A stretch of 35,610 nt of DNA from a virus: positions 1-35,610 of IMG/VR virus record IMGVR_UViG_3300034103_001682; one strand, written 5' to 3'. Positions 1 through 7,936 of this stretch are shown here, piece by piece. Positions within the stretch are counted from its first letter, which is position 1; each line of letters begins with the position of its first letter. A model generated the notes under the pieces. The model saw nothing but the letters and a program-made list of their open reading frames with translations, did not search any database and was not told the origin of the DNA. A program made the position numbers and the translations under genes.

Positions 1-126
1 GCTCCCAGCATCGGGTAAGCCATCGCTGCACGCGCGAGGCGTGGATGGTCAGATCGTACTGACCGGCGATCTCGTCAGGGCATGGGGCGAAGGCGCTCCC
101 GGCGTGGATGTCACCCACCGAGACGA
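1..126. repeat. direct terminal repeat, left copy
   Basis: These 126 bases are identical to 35470-35595, compared base by base. A perfect repeat at both contig ends means either a circular (or circularly permuted) genome that the assembler read past its start, or short fixed terminal repeats. It lies inside the phosphoesterase gene, whose reading frame continues intact across the join. That favours a circular assembly. Confidence 0.95.
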
Positions 127-157
127 CATAGGAAACGTCCGTCTTCGCCGTCGCCAT
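1..157 (-). CDS. calcineurin-like metallophosphoesterase, N-terminal part (gene crosses contig ends)
   Basis: This is the 5' end of the phosphoesterase gene whose body is at 34808-35469. On the circle the gene starts at ATG 157-155, runs to base 1, then continues at 35469 and stops at 34808, giving 272 residues. The ATG adds 13 residues (MATAKTDVSYVVS) before the GTG that would be the first start available at the right-hand end. These lead into the VGDIHAG metal-binding motif, where the hydrophobic strand YVVSV before GDIH is typical of the family. The stop of the preceding 99-aa gene is at 161, three bases upstream, so the two genes are probably co-transcribed. Confidence 0.85.
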   Translation of the reverse strand, partial: MATAKTDVSYVVSVGDIHAGSAFAPCPDEIAGQYDLTIHASRVQRWLTRCWE

Positions 158-160
158 GCG

Positions 161-460
161 TCACCCCGTGAGTTTCGTCCAAGCGTCCTTGAGAACCACG
201 ATGCAGCCGCAGCCGGAGAACTGGCGAACGAAGGCCCAGACGCCCCGCGATGGCTTGCCCGCTCGTTTGCGTTCGCGGTGCATCTGCCACGCGAGCACGA
301 TCCGCCGGTGGAACGGGACGCCGTAGAACGCGATGCCGCGGAAGTGCCAGCGACCGATGGCAAACTCAAGATCCCAGACGTGCGTTCCGTCGTGGCGTAG
401 GCCGAGGTACTGGCACGCGGCGCGGTCGCGGTCGTGCATGGTCCCGCCGCAGCAGCTCAC
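161..460 (-). CDS. small cysteine-containing protein, unknown function
   Basis: A 99-aa protein I do not recognise. It begins MSCCGGT and has further cysteines near residue 16 and in a SGCGCIVVLKD segment near residues 82-90. The centre is basic and aromatic. Its ATG (460-458) overlaps the TGA of the upstream 353-aa gene by four bases (ATGA), so translation is probably coupled. It ends three bases before the phosphoesterase start. The cysteine pairs could bind a metal or form disulfides, but no known motif is evident. It sits at the end of the tail gene block and may be a minor virion or assembly protein. That role is inferred only from position. Confidence 0.7.
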   Translation of the reverse strand: MSCCGGTMHDRDRAACQYLGLRHDGTHVWDLEFAIGRWHFRGIAFYGVPFHRRIVLAWQMHRERKRAGKPSRGVWAFVRQFSGCGCIVVLKDAWTKLTG

Positions 461-1518
461 GAGAACATCTCCGCCAGAGCCGAGAGCGACGCGGGAGGAG
501 CGTCACCAGCACCGCACGCGGGGCCACAGCCTTTGGTGTCCTCGTGCAGCCACCGTTCTTGGCCGCTCCACGTTTCGCTGCCGTCGAACAGTGCCCGCGT
601 GACTGAGAACGCGATGCGATCGCACGCCACAGTGACGGTTCCGCCGGTCGCGGGGTTGCCTGGATTGACGACAGCGGTTCTGATGTACGGCCGGAGCGTC
701 TGCTCCAGCGTGGCGAAGTTGAGAACGAAGTCTGCGTTCGGGTCACTGGTGATGTACCAGCCGTTGATGAACGTCGCTGGCGTCACCTGCAGCGTGAGTC
801 CTCGTTCGTTGTCGTTGATGATCGTGTAGGGGTTGCCGAAGGGGTCGATGTAGTTGCCAACGGAACGCTCGAGCCATCTCACCACGACTTGCCCACCGCC
901 GACAATCAGGGTTTCGTCCCAGTTCACGGACGAGTTTCTGGTCAGTTCGTAGCTCGTTCCCTCAAACACGCCCGACGTGAAGCTCGAATAGGTCAGCGAG
1001 CCCACGTTCCGCACGATGTCGCCGGTCGTCGCCCGAGGCAGGCAGCACAACTGCGAAGGCAGCGTCACCGACACGCCGCCGGGCTGCGTGGGGCTCACGT
1101 TGAAGCCGACGTTGTTGTAGCAGTCGCCGCAGGTGCAGCAGTTCGGCAAAATGCCAGCCGCCACGTAGGTGTTCGCCGTGCTCGTCACCACGGGCATGCC
1201 CGGACCAAAGCGGGCACAGACCGCGCCGACGTTGGTCGCGGCCGAGGCGACGACGCACGGCACGTTTGCGGGGCTCTCGCTGCCGTAGGTGGCGAGCAGG
1301 TACGCCCGGATCGCTGCCACCGCCAGCACGATCGGACGGTTGGGTGACACGCCATCTTTGCACGGCGTACCAACAATCCAGCCCGAGGTCGGCCACGTTT
1401 CGCCGGTGCTGCCGCACCCGCACGACGGACACGCCCCCGCCGCATTCGTGACGCGCACGCCTCCAGACGAGCCGACGCGCACGCCGCCGTTGGTGCTGAC
1501 GAGGACGCCGTTAGCCAT
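457..1518 (-). CDS. cysteine-rich probable virion (tail) protein
   Basis: A 353-aa protein starting MANGVLVSTNGGVRVG at ATG 1518, one base after the stop of the upstream gene (1520). An upstream in-frame start would run into that gene and is rejected. It carries about 15 cysteines, clustered as CPSCGCG near the N-terminus, CCTCGDC and LCCLP in the middle and CGPACG near the C-terminus. The rest is rich in beta-forming residues, Gly, Thr and Asn, as in phage fibres and tip proteins. A structural role is inferred from this composition and from its place after the tape measure in the late operon. I recognise no family. The clustered cysteines suggest metal-knotted or disulfide-stabilised fibre segments. 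Confidence 0.75.
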   Translation of the reverse strand: MANGVLVSTNGGVRVGSSGGVRVTNAAGACPSCGCGSTGETWPTSGWIVGTPCKDGVSPNRPIVLAVAAIRAYLLATYGSESPANVPCVVASAATNVGAVCARFGPGMPVVTSTANTYVAAGILPNCCTCGDCYNNVGFNVSPTQPGGVSVTLPSQLCCLPRATTGDIVRNVGSLTYSSFTSGVFEGTSYELTRNSSVNWDETLIVGGGQVVVRWLERSVGNYIDPFGNPYTIINDNERGLTLQVTPATFINGWYITSDPNADFVLNFATLEQTLRPYIRTAVVNPGNPATGGTVTVACDRIAFSVTRALFDGSETWSGQERWLHEDTKGCGPACGAGDAPPASLSALAEMFS

Positions 1519-1519
1519 T

Positions 1520-2317
1520 TCAGGCGAACCGGGGGCCGCTGCCGGTGGTGTTCTGGGTCGTGATCGTGTACGCCGCACCAGAGCGCGGGCGAATGATCGT
1601 CAGGCCGGGGCCGACGTTGCCGGTCGCAATCGTGATGTCCTGGGCAAGCTCGGACAGATCCAGCGTGCCAGCCTGGGCATTCAGGGTCGTGATGTTGCCG
1701 CCCTGCTTGATCTTGAGCACGCCCGAGCCGCCGAGGTTCACAGTCGTCGGCGTGCAGGTCGTGCTGTCGATCAGCAACTGGCCCGCGTAGACGTTGGCCG
1801 TGGTCACGTCGCGGTTCAGGTTGCACGAGCCGCCGTTCAGGGTCACGGTCGTCGCTGCCGTGCCGCCCTTGTCGAGGAAGGTCACGCCGCCGGTCTGGCT
1901 CAAGGTCGTCACAGCCGCCGAGTCCGAGCAGAGCAGCGTGCCAGCCGAGACGATCGCCGTGGTGATCAGACAGGCCGTGGCGGACACCTGGCCGTTCTGG
2001 GCCGGGTTGACCTGCAGTTCGTTGATCGTGCCCGCGCCCGCGTTGCTGGTGATGCGGATGACCTGGCCGGACCACTCGAGGATCATCTTGCCCGTGGCGG
2101 TGCGGTTGCACTCGAAGTCGAGCGCCGAATCCGCGATGTCGCCCATGAATCCCGGCGTGGCGTGGAACAGCAGCAGGTCGATGGTCGGATTGGACAGGCC
2201 CGCGGTGTACGCGTCCTTGCCCTGCGTGAGCCGGACGGTGTCGCCGTCAGCGATCGCTCCGCCAGCGATAGAGGTGATCAGGTTGGGGTCGCGGACGGTA
2301 TTGGTGAACGTGGCCAT
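1520..2317 (-). CDS. beta-repeat tail fibre-like protein
   Basis: A 265-aa protein beginning MATFTNTVRDPNL. The sequence is a run of short Thr/Gly/Asn/Val-rich strands, for example GTLDLSELAQDITIATG and VNLGGSGVLKIKQGG, as in right-handed beta-helix fibres. There is no obvious catalytic motif. The start follows a GGAGGG-type ribosome site (minus strand of 2320-2330). Position among the tail-tip genes and composition suggest a fibre or tip component, possibly for host binding. The family is not recognised. Confidence 0.75.
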   Translation of the reverse strand: MATFTNTVRDPNLITSIAGGAIADGDTVRLTQGKDAYTAGLSNPTIDLLLFHATPGFMGDIADSALDFECNRTATGKMILEWSGQVIRITSNAGAGTINELQVNPAQNGQVSATACLITTAIVSAGTLLCSDSAAVTTLSQTGGVTFLDKGGTAATTVTLNGGSCNLNRDVTTANVYAGQLLIDSTTCTPTTVNLGGSGVLKIKQGGNITTLNAQAGTLDLSELAQDITIATGNVGPGLTIIRPRSGAAYTITTQNTTGSGPRFA

Positions 2318-2368
2318 AGCGGCCCTCCGTGTCTAGGGGTCGTGGTGGGTGGATTGGTGGTCAGTTGG

Positions 2369-2803
2369 TCAGGAGCCGATGACGCGGAAGCCGCCGCCGG
2401 TGCCTTCCTCAAAGCCGCCGGACAGGATGCGGTCCTCTTCGGTGGCGGGCTGCGTGGCGTCCGATTCGATCGTGATCGTGATCGTGGCGTAGGAGCCTGC
2501 AGCCTCGGCAGCGCCCGTGTTGGTCACAATCTCGATCTCAGAGACGCCTTCCATCTCGATCGACGAGAGCGACACCGAGCCGCCGCCGGCTGCGATGGTC
2601 TTGGCCGTGGCGAACCCGTAGGACGACGGGCCGACGACGCGGTTGACGACGAGCGTTCGCGTGGACCACGAGCCGGATTCCTTGAACGCCGCAACCGTCA
2701 TGGCCTTGGCGGTCGGAACCTTGACGCGGATGAACTCGCGCGTGGCAACGCTGAGATCAAAGCGGTTGAATCGCTGGGGTTGACGTGAGATCGGGTTGGC
2801 CAT
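2369..2803 (-). CDS. probable virion protein, unknown
   Basis: A 144-aa protein (MANPISRQPQRFNRFDLSVATR...) predicted to be mostly beta strand, with alternating hydrophobic and Thr/Ser residues and an acidic stretch near the C-terminus (ATEEDRILSGGFEEG). It starts one base after the stop of the upstream 155-aa gene, within the same operon. The function is not recognised; a tail or tip structural role is inferred from context. The 51-bp gap after it (2318-2368) contains one GTCTAG at 2331, the hexamer also repeated at attP and in the immunity region. Confidence 0.7.
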   Translation of the reverse strand: MANPISRQPQRFNRFDLSVATREFIRVKVPTAKAMTVAAFKESGSWSTRTLVVNRVVGPSSYGFATAKTIAAGGGSVSLSSIEMEGVSEIEIVTNTGAAEAAGSYATITITIESDATQPATEEDRILSGGFEEGTGGGFRVIGS

Positions 2804-2804
2804 G

Positions 2805-3272
2805 TCAGGAGCACGCCTCGTGGAAGACGGTTTCGCCCTCGGACCCGCCGGGCAGCAGGACCAGCTTCGCGGTGATGGCGCCCTCGGCGTTGCGGTCGCG
2901 GAGGATGTAGCAGAACGAGCCGACAGCCGCGGGCCGGATCTTGGTGAACGCCGTATCTGCGCCCTTCACCGGACGCCCGTAGGACGGGGTCGCGTTGGAC
3001 AGAATCGCGTTGTCTTCGAAGATGCCCTTGACGGTGTACAGGACGTTCGCGGGCAAGTCGGGATCGCCGCCGGTCTTGGCGGTGATGCGGGCCGGGATGA
3101 ACCAATCCGGCGACTGCGACAGCATCAGGTGCAGGCCGTCGTCGGTCCATTTGCCAGACAGCCCGGGTCCGGTGGTGATGCGGAGGGCGCGCAGCAAGCC
3201 GCGGACGATGCCGTTGTGGTGCTCGGCGCGGATGCCGTCGCCTGACTGAACTGGAGTGCCAATCTGCGGCAT
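2805..3272 (-). CDS. probable virion protein, unknown
   Basis: A 155-aa protein starting MPQIGTPVQSGDGIRAEHHN. ATG at 3272-3270 is chosen because it overlaps the TAA of the upstream gene (TAATG); a TTG two codons earlier is less likely. The N-terminal stretch, with its HHNGIVRGLLRALRI segment, resembles the short N-terminal helices of phage neck or tip proteins, but I cannot place it in a family. The remainder is beta-rich. A structural role is inferred from operon position. Confidence 0.7.
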   Translation of the reverse strand: MPQIGTPVQSGDGIRAEHHNGIVRGLLRALRITTGPGLSGKWTDDGLHLMLSQSPDWFIPARITAKTGGDPDLPANVLYTVKGIFEDNAILSNATPSYGRPVKGADTAFTKIRPAAVGSFCYILRDRNAEGAITAKLVLLPGGSEGETVFHEACS

Positions 3273-4090
3273 TACCAAAGTCCTGTAAACGGCGTCGCGC
3301 GGTAGAGCTGCACGGCGCCGAGCGTGCCGGTCGGCTTGCCGTCCTTGTCAATGATCGCCCAGCGGTAGTAGAAATCGACGGCCAGCTCGAGTTGGTGCTT
3401 GATGAGAATCGCGTCGGGCCGAATCTCGGGCTCAAAGCCCATGTACAGAGCCTGTTTCGGCTGCAGGCTGACAGCGTTGACCGTCCCGAGCGGTGCGGGG
3501 AGCGTGATCGCGTCCGAGTTCAGCGCCTTGTCAGACGCGAGCGCGATAAGCGTGGCGTAGGGGATGCTGTAGTTCAGGGGCCGGAAGTCGTAGACGGTCG
3601 CGGTGATCCGCCCGACCTGCTTCGGCATGGGCTTGCCGTTGTTGATCGGCCCATCGACCGTGATGTTGTTGGCGATGTCGGTGAAGTAAGCATCCATGAC
3701 GATGCCGGAGTCGTTCACGCCTGCGCCGACCTCGACGCTTTCGTTGCCAACGGCGATGACAGTGTGCTTGACGCCCGGCGGCTGGACTTCCTTGACCTCG
3801 CCGGACCACTGGTAGTTTCGCTCGGTGTACTCGACGTAGACCGTGGTGACGCCGCCGACGCCGTTCGCGTCGTCCTTGCCGCCCTCGACCACCGTGCGGC
3901 GAGAGGTGACGACAAGACCGGGGCGACCGGCGGAGTAGGCCGCGCCCATCTGCGGCACGCCCGCAACATCCAAAGCCGCGAGTTCGTCGCGGGTCTGGAC
4001 GCGGTACTTGGCCTGTGCGCGCAGACCACCGCCGAATGAGTCGGAGATTCCGCACTCACGATCGAAGATTCGTCGGACTGATGGGGGCAT
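3272..4090 (-). CDS. probable tail-tip/baseplate protein
   Basis: A 272-aa protein just downstream of the tape-measure candidate, with 3 bp between them. In siphoviruses this slot usually holds the distal tail or tip protein. It has an aromatic, beta-rich pattern (YNYSIPYATLI-like segments, LAVDFYYRWAIID near the C-terminus) and no enzymatic motif. It begins MPPSVRRIFDREC and its stop overlaps the next start (TAATG). No family is recognised, so assignment to the tail tip is by synteny only. Confidence 0.65.
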   Translation of the reverse strand: MPPSVRRIFDRECGISDSFGGGLRAQAKYRVQTRDELAALDVAGVPQMGAAYSAGRPGLVVTSRRTVVEGGKDDANGVGGVTTVYVEYTERNYQWSGEVKEVQPPGVKHTVIAVGNESVEVGAGVNDSGIVMDAYFTDIANNITVDGPINNGKPMPKQVGRITATVYDFRPLNYSIPYATLIALASDKALNSDAITLPAPLGTVNAVSLQPKQALYMGFEPEIRPDAILIKHQLELAVDFYYRWAIIDKDGKPTGTLGAVQLYRATPFTGLW

Positions 4091-4093
4091 GGG

Positions 4094-5158
4094 TTACTTG
4101 TAACTGGCGAGTGAGTAGCGAGGGTCGGTCAAGCGATTGGCGACGACGGACAGATCGCGGGATGCCTTCTCAAGATTGCTGTCGATGCTCTGAATAGACC
4201 GCTGCAGCGACTGCGTCTCAAGGCTTCCCTGCTGGCGGAGTGTGGAACCACCGACGCCAACGGACTGGAAGCCGCCGCGGGCCGCAGCCTGTGCAGACGA
4301 CAGAGCACGCTGGTCGATCGACTGGCGTTCGGCAGCATCGGCGGCGGACAATGCCCCGAGCGCCCGATTGCGGTCGGTGTCGCTGAGGTAGTCGGCACCC
4401 TCGATCTCGCGGCGCATCTTGGCCGAGCGTGCGGCCTGCTCTGCCAGTTCGGCCTCTCGCGTTCGTCCCTTTTCCTTCAGCATCTGGACGCGTCGGGTTT
4501 CGAGCTGGTCAGACAGACCGAGGCGGCTTTCCGCCTTCTGCTTCTCGTCTGCCATGAACTTCTCTTCAACGTCGTCCTGAGCGCTGCGCATCTTCTCTGC
4601 CCGCTCGCGTTCGCTCTTGTCCTTCCACGCGGCAACGGCCTGATTGGCGGCACCGTTGATGGCCGCAATCTGGATCTTCGCGTCTTCCTTGATCTTCTGC
4701 TGCATCGCCTCCACCGTGACCTCGTCGGCCCCGATGGCTTGGTTGTAGATTTCCAGGGCGGCTTTGCCCAGGAAGCTCTTCTTCTCCAGCTCGATCATCG
4801 CCTCGTCGCGCTTCTTGATGATCTCGTCGATGCTCTTGCCCGCGTCCGCTCGGATCGACTGCGGCCCCTCGGCCTGCCGACCCATGAACCCGTCGCGGCG
4901 CTTGTTCATCGCCTCGACCGCCGAGCGGCCCATCTGGTTGATGGCGTCCGACGCGGAAACGGCCTTCTCCCGAACGTCGTCCAGTTGGGTGATCAGGCCG
5001 ACCGCGAAGTTGGCGACGCTGATCACGCCCAAGCCCTTCATGATCTTGGACACCTGCCCTGCCGTCCGGCCAATGGACGACATGCGGCCGTCGATGCGGC
5101 TCATCGCGCTCTGGAACTGCGCATCATCCGCCGAGATTCGCGTCATCAGGTCAGCCAT
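4094..5158 (-). CDS. probable short tail tape-measure protein
   Basis: A 354-aa protein starting MADLMTRISADDAQFQSAMSRI. This is the kind of N-terminus seen in tape-measure proteins: a short strand, then an amphipathic helix with DxxQFxxAM. A hydrophobic stretch (ISVANFAVGLITQL) follows at about 46-59, then long helical, charged coiled-coil-like sequence with many Lys/Glu/Arg/Ala. At the usual rule of about 1.5 angstroms per residue it would specify a tail of roughly 50 nm, which is short. No lysozyme or peptidase domain is seen. It overlaps the preceding 217-aa gene by 8 bp. Position after the chaperone-like gene supports the call. Confidence 0.7.
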   Translation of the reverse strand: MADLMTRISADDAQFQSAMSRIDGRMSSIGRTAGQVSKIMKGLGVISVANFAVGLITQLDDVREKAVSASDAINQMGRSAVEAMNKRRDGFMGRQAEGPQSIRADAGKSIDEIIKKRDEAMIELEKKSFLGKAALEIYNQAIGADEVTVEAMQQKIKEDAKIQIAAINGAANQAVAAWKDKSERERAEKMRSAQDDVEEKFMADEKQKAESRLGLSDQLETRRVQMLKEKGRTREAELAEQAARSAKMRREIEGADYLSDTDRNRALGALSAADAAERQSIDQRALSSAQAAARGGFQSVGVGGSTLRQQGSLETQSLQRSIQSIDSNLEKASRDLSVVANRLTDPRYSLASYK

Positions 5159-5804
5159 TGGATTCCCCCAGGGCTTCGAGATACCGACGCTTGCTCAGCT
5201 TGACGATGCCGCCGCCACCGGACTTCACCGCGGCGATGGCGCTGGCCATGACCTTGTGACGCTTCTCGACGATGCTCGCGTGCGCCTCGGTGTTGTGGAC
5301 CTCGACGATGGTCCGGGTCCGCGTCTGGCGGATGCGACCGCGACCGATGTAGACCTTGTACCGAACCGACGCCCGACGACCGCCGAAGGCGTTGATGACG
5401 ATCGCGTCATCGGTCTGCTCGAATCGCCGCAGCTCAAGCTCGGCCCGGTTGCGGTTCTTGAGGATCTTGCGGTAGTACGGCTCATCGGTGCGGCCCGCAG
5501 CCTGATACTGGTTGTCGCGGAGGGTCCAGTACGCGGCCTCTTCTGCCAGCCGGGGCACCAGACGATCGGCGAACTTGCTGCGTTTGGTCTTGATTGGCAC
5601 CAACGGCCCGACGCCGGCGCGGTTCGCGGCCTCGGCCAGATTCTTCTTGAACCGGCCGGTATCGACCGGGGCGTTGTTGTACGCGATGCGGCAGACAGAG
5701 CGGGCGTTCTCGATCGTCGCCACGCGACGCGCGTACACCCGCCGCGAGAGGATGCGCTGATAACGCGCGTCCCATCGGGATTTGTCCGCGTTGAGCGTGA
5801 TCAT
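5151..5804 (-). CDS. tail completion-like protein (HK97 gp10-like motif)
   Basis: A 217-aa basic protein. Residues 45-55 (APVDTGRFKKN) match the PVDTGRL-type motif common in HK97 gp10-like and minor tail completion proteins. The rest is rich in Arg/Lys with a C-terminal SKRRYLEALGESNG. Its ATG at 5804 overlaps the TGA of the chaperone-like gene by one base (TGATG), and its end overlaps the tape measure by 8 bp. A virion assembly role is likely. The motif is short, so the family call is tentative. Confidence 0.6.
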   Translation of the reverse strand: MITLNADKSRWDARYQRILSRRVYARRVATIENARSVCRIAYNNAPVDTGRFKKNLAEAANRAGVGPLVPIKTKRSKFADRLVPRLAEEAAYWTLRDNQYQAAGRTDEPYYRKILKNRNRAELELRRFEQTDDAIVINAFGGRRASVRYKVYIGRGRIRQTRTRTIVEVHNTEAHASIVEKRHKVMASAIAAVKSGGGGIVKLSKRRYLEALGESNG

Positions 5805-6514
5805 CAGAGTCCCGCGATGCCGACAGCCGCCGCCGCGATTCGCATCTTCTCGTTCTCTTCCTGCCGCCGGACCAGTTCGTTGGCGAGCATCATCGCCCGC
5901 TTGCCCGCGTCCAGACCGTCAATCCAAGCGATCGGATCGCCGACGCCGAACCGTTCCGCCGCCGACAGCAGCAAACCCGTCTCGGTGTTGTCGTAGTCCT
6001 CGGGGATGCGAATCTCGGGGGCAACGTCTGCCGAGCCGTCACGCTCGACCACGAGCACCCGAATCGCTTCCTTGACCATCGCCACCGTGCCGAGCTGGTC
6101 GATCGCCTCGTGCAGCAGCCGCACGTCGGCGTCGGTCATCTTGTCGCGGAGCTGCTTCGTCGCGTCCACCAGCCAGCCGTTGTCGGTGACGGCGTCGCCG
6201 GAGGCCGGGAACGGGCGCCCGTCCTCGAGCACAAGCCCGATGCCGATCGCCACCTCGGCCAGCATGACGTTCGCATACCACCGGCGGAGAGCCCGGTTGT
6301 AGATCACGTCGTCCGGTCGCTGGATCGGCGGGGCGTTGCTGCCCTTGGTCGGGTCGGGACCGAAGGGCGGGGCAGGACGGGGAAAACAGTCCTGCACCGC
6401 CTCGTGTTCGGAGACGCGAAGCGCCCGGATGGTCACGGTGCGATCGGAGTCCAGCCGAACCGGCCGGGACGCGATCTTGCTGGCGATCGTGGCAAGTGTG
6501 GTGGTCATATTCAC
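5804..6514 (-). CDS. probable tail assembly chaperone
   Basis: A 236-aa soluble protein between the tail-tube candidate and the tape-measure region, the usual slot of the G/T chaperones of siphophages. The first part carries ITIRALRVSEHEAVQD-like sequence seen in proteins that read out a small beta domain. The C-terminal 45 residues are helical and charged (ANELVRRQEENEKMRIAA). GTG 6514 overlaps the upstream TGA (GTGA), while ATG 6508 is an equally possible start. I see no convincing slippery sequence for the G-GT frameshift, so one continuous protein may replace the two. Confidence 0.55.
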   Translation of the reverse strand: MNMTTTLATIASKIASRPVRLDSDRTVTIRALRVSEHEAVQDCFPRPAPPFGPDPTKGSNAPPIQRPDDVIYNRALRRWYANVMLAEVAIGIGLVLEDGRPFPASGDAVTDNGWLVDATKQLRDKMTDADVRLLHEAIDQLGTVAMVKEAIRVLVVERDGSADVAPEIRIPEDYDNTETGLLLSAAERFGVGDPIAWIDGLDAGKRAMMLANELVRRQEENEKMRIAAAAVGIAGL

Positions 6515-7017
6515 GAGAGAGGGGCGACATACGCGCTGATGGTCGGGGCGGCTTCGAAGTCGGTCAGGTCCAGGTCAAACTCGTCGAACGAGCTTCCGGC
6601 CTTGACCGAGATACCGCCCTCGGCCTTCACGGCGCAGTAGCGGAAGCGGTAGAGCTTGCCCGCCGACGCGCCCGCGAAGTTGGGGATCTCGATGTAGATG
6701 TCGTGCAGCTTGCGATTGCCGTCCGCCGGCGAGTTGTCGATCGTGCTGAACCACTGCTCGACCTGCGTGGAACCGACCGACGCGGTGCCCCAGACCTTGA
6801 TGCGGAGCTGCGTGGGCTTGGCGTCGCCGTTCTGGGGAGTGGTCAGGTCGCCGACGTTCGTCTCGTGCAGGATCTCGCGGAGCCCGGGCGTGTACTCAAA
6901 CCATGAGTTCGGGCGAAGATTGCTGATGCTGATGTAGTCCGTGCCGTTCTTGATGAGGATGCGGGCGTTGGTCGCGTCACAGCGACTCTTGGCGGTGTTG
7001 ACGGTGGTGACTGCCAT
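6511..7017 (-). CDS. probable major tail (tube) protein
   Basis: A 168-aa protein starting MAVTTVNTAKSRCDATNARI at ATG 7017, preceded by GGAGG seven bases upstream. It is dominated by beta strands and has a TWWF-like aromatic region (NSWFEYTPGLREI) and an FDEFDLDLTDFEAAP C-terminal segment of the tube-protein kind. It lies between the terminator-like and chaperone-like genes, matching the order of lambda V and its relatives. The 63-bp gap before it (7018-7080) and the strong ribosome site suggest high expression. The assignment rests on synteny and size. Confidence 0.65.
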   Translation of the reverse strand: MAVTTVNTAKSRCDATNARILIKNGTDYISISNLRPNSWFEYTPGLREILHETNVGDLTTPQNGDAKPTQLRIKVWGTASVGSTQVEQWFSTIDNSPADGNRKLHDIYIEIPNFAGASAGKLYRFRYCAVKAEGGISVKAGSSFDEFDLDLTDFEAAPTISAYVAPLS

Positions 7018-7080
7018 GTGAAAGCCTCCAAATCGCGGCGGGTCGTCCGTCGCGTTGGTGTGCGGGTGTGGTGAACGTGA

Positions 7081-7548
7081 TCAGGGAGCGACGAGCGACG
7101 CGCCAGAGGTCCGGCGAGCCATTCCAGTGCCTACCAAACGGAACAGACCAAACGGGCCGTCCTGTGCGTCCGTGTCGCTGCCAGCGGCCTCGACTTCGCG
7201 TGAGATGCGGTGGATCTGCACTTCGTGCCCAGTGGACGCGTCGTACAGACGCTGTTCGTTGAATGCGGTGGCGATCTCCATAGCCATCCGCGTGACAAGG
7301 TTGATCGCAGCCTCTTGGGCGGTCGCGCCGACGACGCCGACAATCTCAAACTCCACGTCTGCCATGTCCTCGGCCTCGTCCGCCATGACGCGGTCGTGCG
7401 GAGACACGGACAGCCGGATCAGTTCGGCCGCGACGTTGCCGAGGTCGCGTTCGGGCTCGCCCAGCACGCGGACAACCGGGTCCACGGTGTTGAGCTGCCC
7501 TACCAGCAGCTTCAGAACGATGGAATCGTCGATGATCGCCGCAGCCAT
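7081..7548 (-). CDS. probable tail terminator / minor tail protein
   Basis: A 155-aa protein with an alpha/beta pattern: helix at the N-terminus (MAAAIIDDSIVLKLLVGQL), then strands such as DMADVEFEIVGVVG and a long helix (AQEAAINLVTRMAMEIATAFNEQ). This layout resembles lambda gpU-type tail terminators. It lies directly before the tube gene and one base after the upstream stop (TGATATG). The family assignment is tentative. Confidence 0.55.
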   Translation of the reverse strand: MAAAIIDDSIVLKLLVGQLNTVDPVVRVLGEPERDLGNVAAELIRLSVSPHDRVMADEAEDMADVEFEIVGVVGATAQEAAINLVTRMAMEIATAFNEQRLYDASTGHEVQIHRISREVEAAGSDTDAQDGPFGLFRLVGTGMARRTSGASLVAP

Positions 7549-7549
7549 A

Positions 7550-7936
7550 TCAGGACTCGTTCCGCTTAAATCGGGCCGTGATCCGCCACGCCAGGTCGTT
7601 GGCGTCGGTTTCGATGTTGGTGACGCTCAGGGTGAACGTGTCCGGGCCAACGGTGTCGCTGATCTGGTCGTTGCGGTCGGGCACCACGGACGCCCCCAGA
7701 TCGGACTTGCGGAGGGTGTAGACAAACTCTGTGACAGCCCCGCGGCCAACGTCCTCGGAGCGGCCCGGAGAGCGGATTGCCGCGACGGAGATGGTCGCGG
7801 TCGTCGTGTACCCGCGAGTCATCGTGGCCGTGTTGATCGACCCGCCGGGCGTCCGCTTGTAGTAGGTGATCGTGCGCCCGAGGTCGCCGATCGCCTCCTC
7901 CATCATGTCCGAGATGTCAGAGTCGAGCGCGCCCAC
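7550..7936 (-). CDS. probable head-tail joining / tail attachment protein
   Basis: A 128-aa protein starting at GTG 7936, immediately next to the TGA of the upstream gene (7939-7937). It has an N-terminal helix (DISDMMEEAIGDLGRTITYYKRT) followed by a beta barrel-like region ending in LAWRITARFKRNES. This is the shape of head-tail stoppers such as gpFII and SPP1 gp16. Its position after the capsid and fibre cassette and before the terminator and tube genes fits that role. Sequence similarity was not tested. Confidence 0.55.
   Translation of the reverse strand: MGALDSDISDMMEEAIGDLGRTITYYKRTPGGSINTATMTRGYTTTATISVAAIRSPGRSEDVGRGAVTEFVYTLRKSDLGASVVPDRNDQISDTVGPDTFTLSVTNIETDANDLAWRITARFKRNES

Noticed and set aside
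1289-2788. 499-aa open frame on the plus strand
   Set aside because: Antisense to three coupled minus-strand genes; composition is that of a mirrored frame.
5804-6514. G/GT-type programmed frameshift in the chaperone gene
   Set aside because: No clear slippery heptamer and no open extension in a shifted frame was seen before the next gene.
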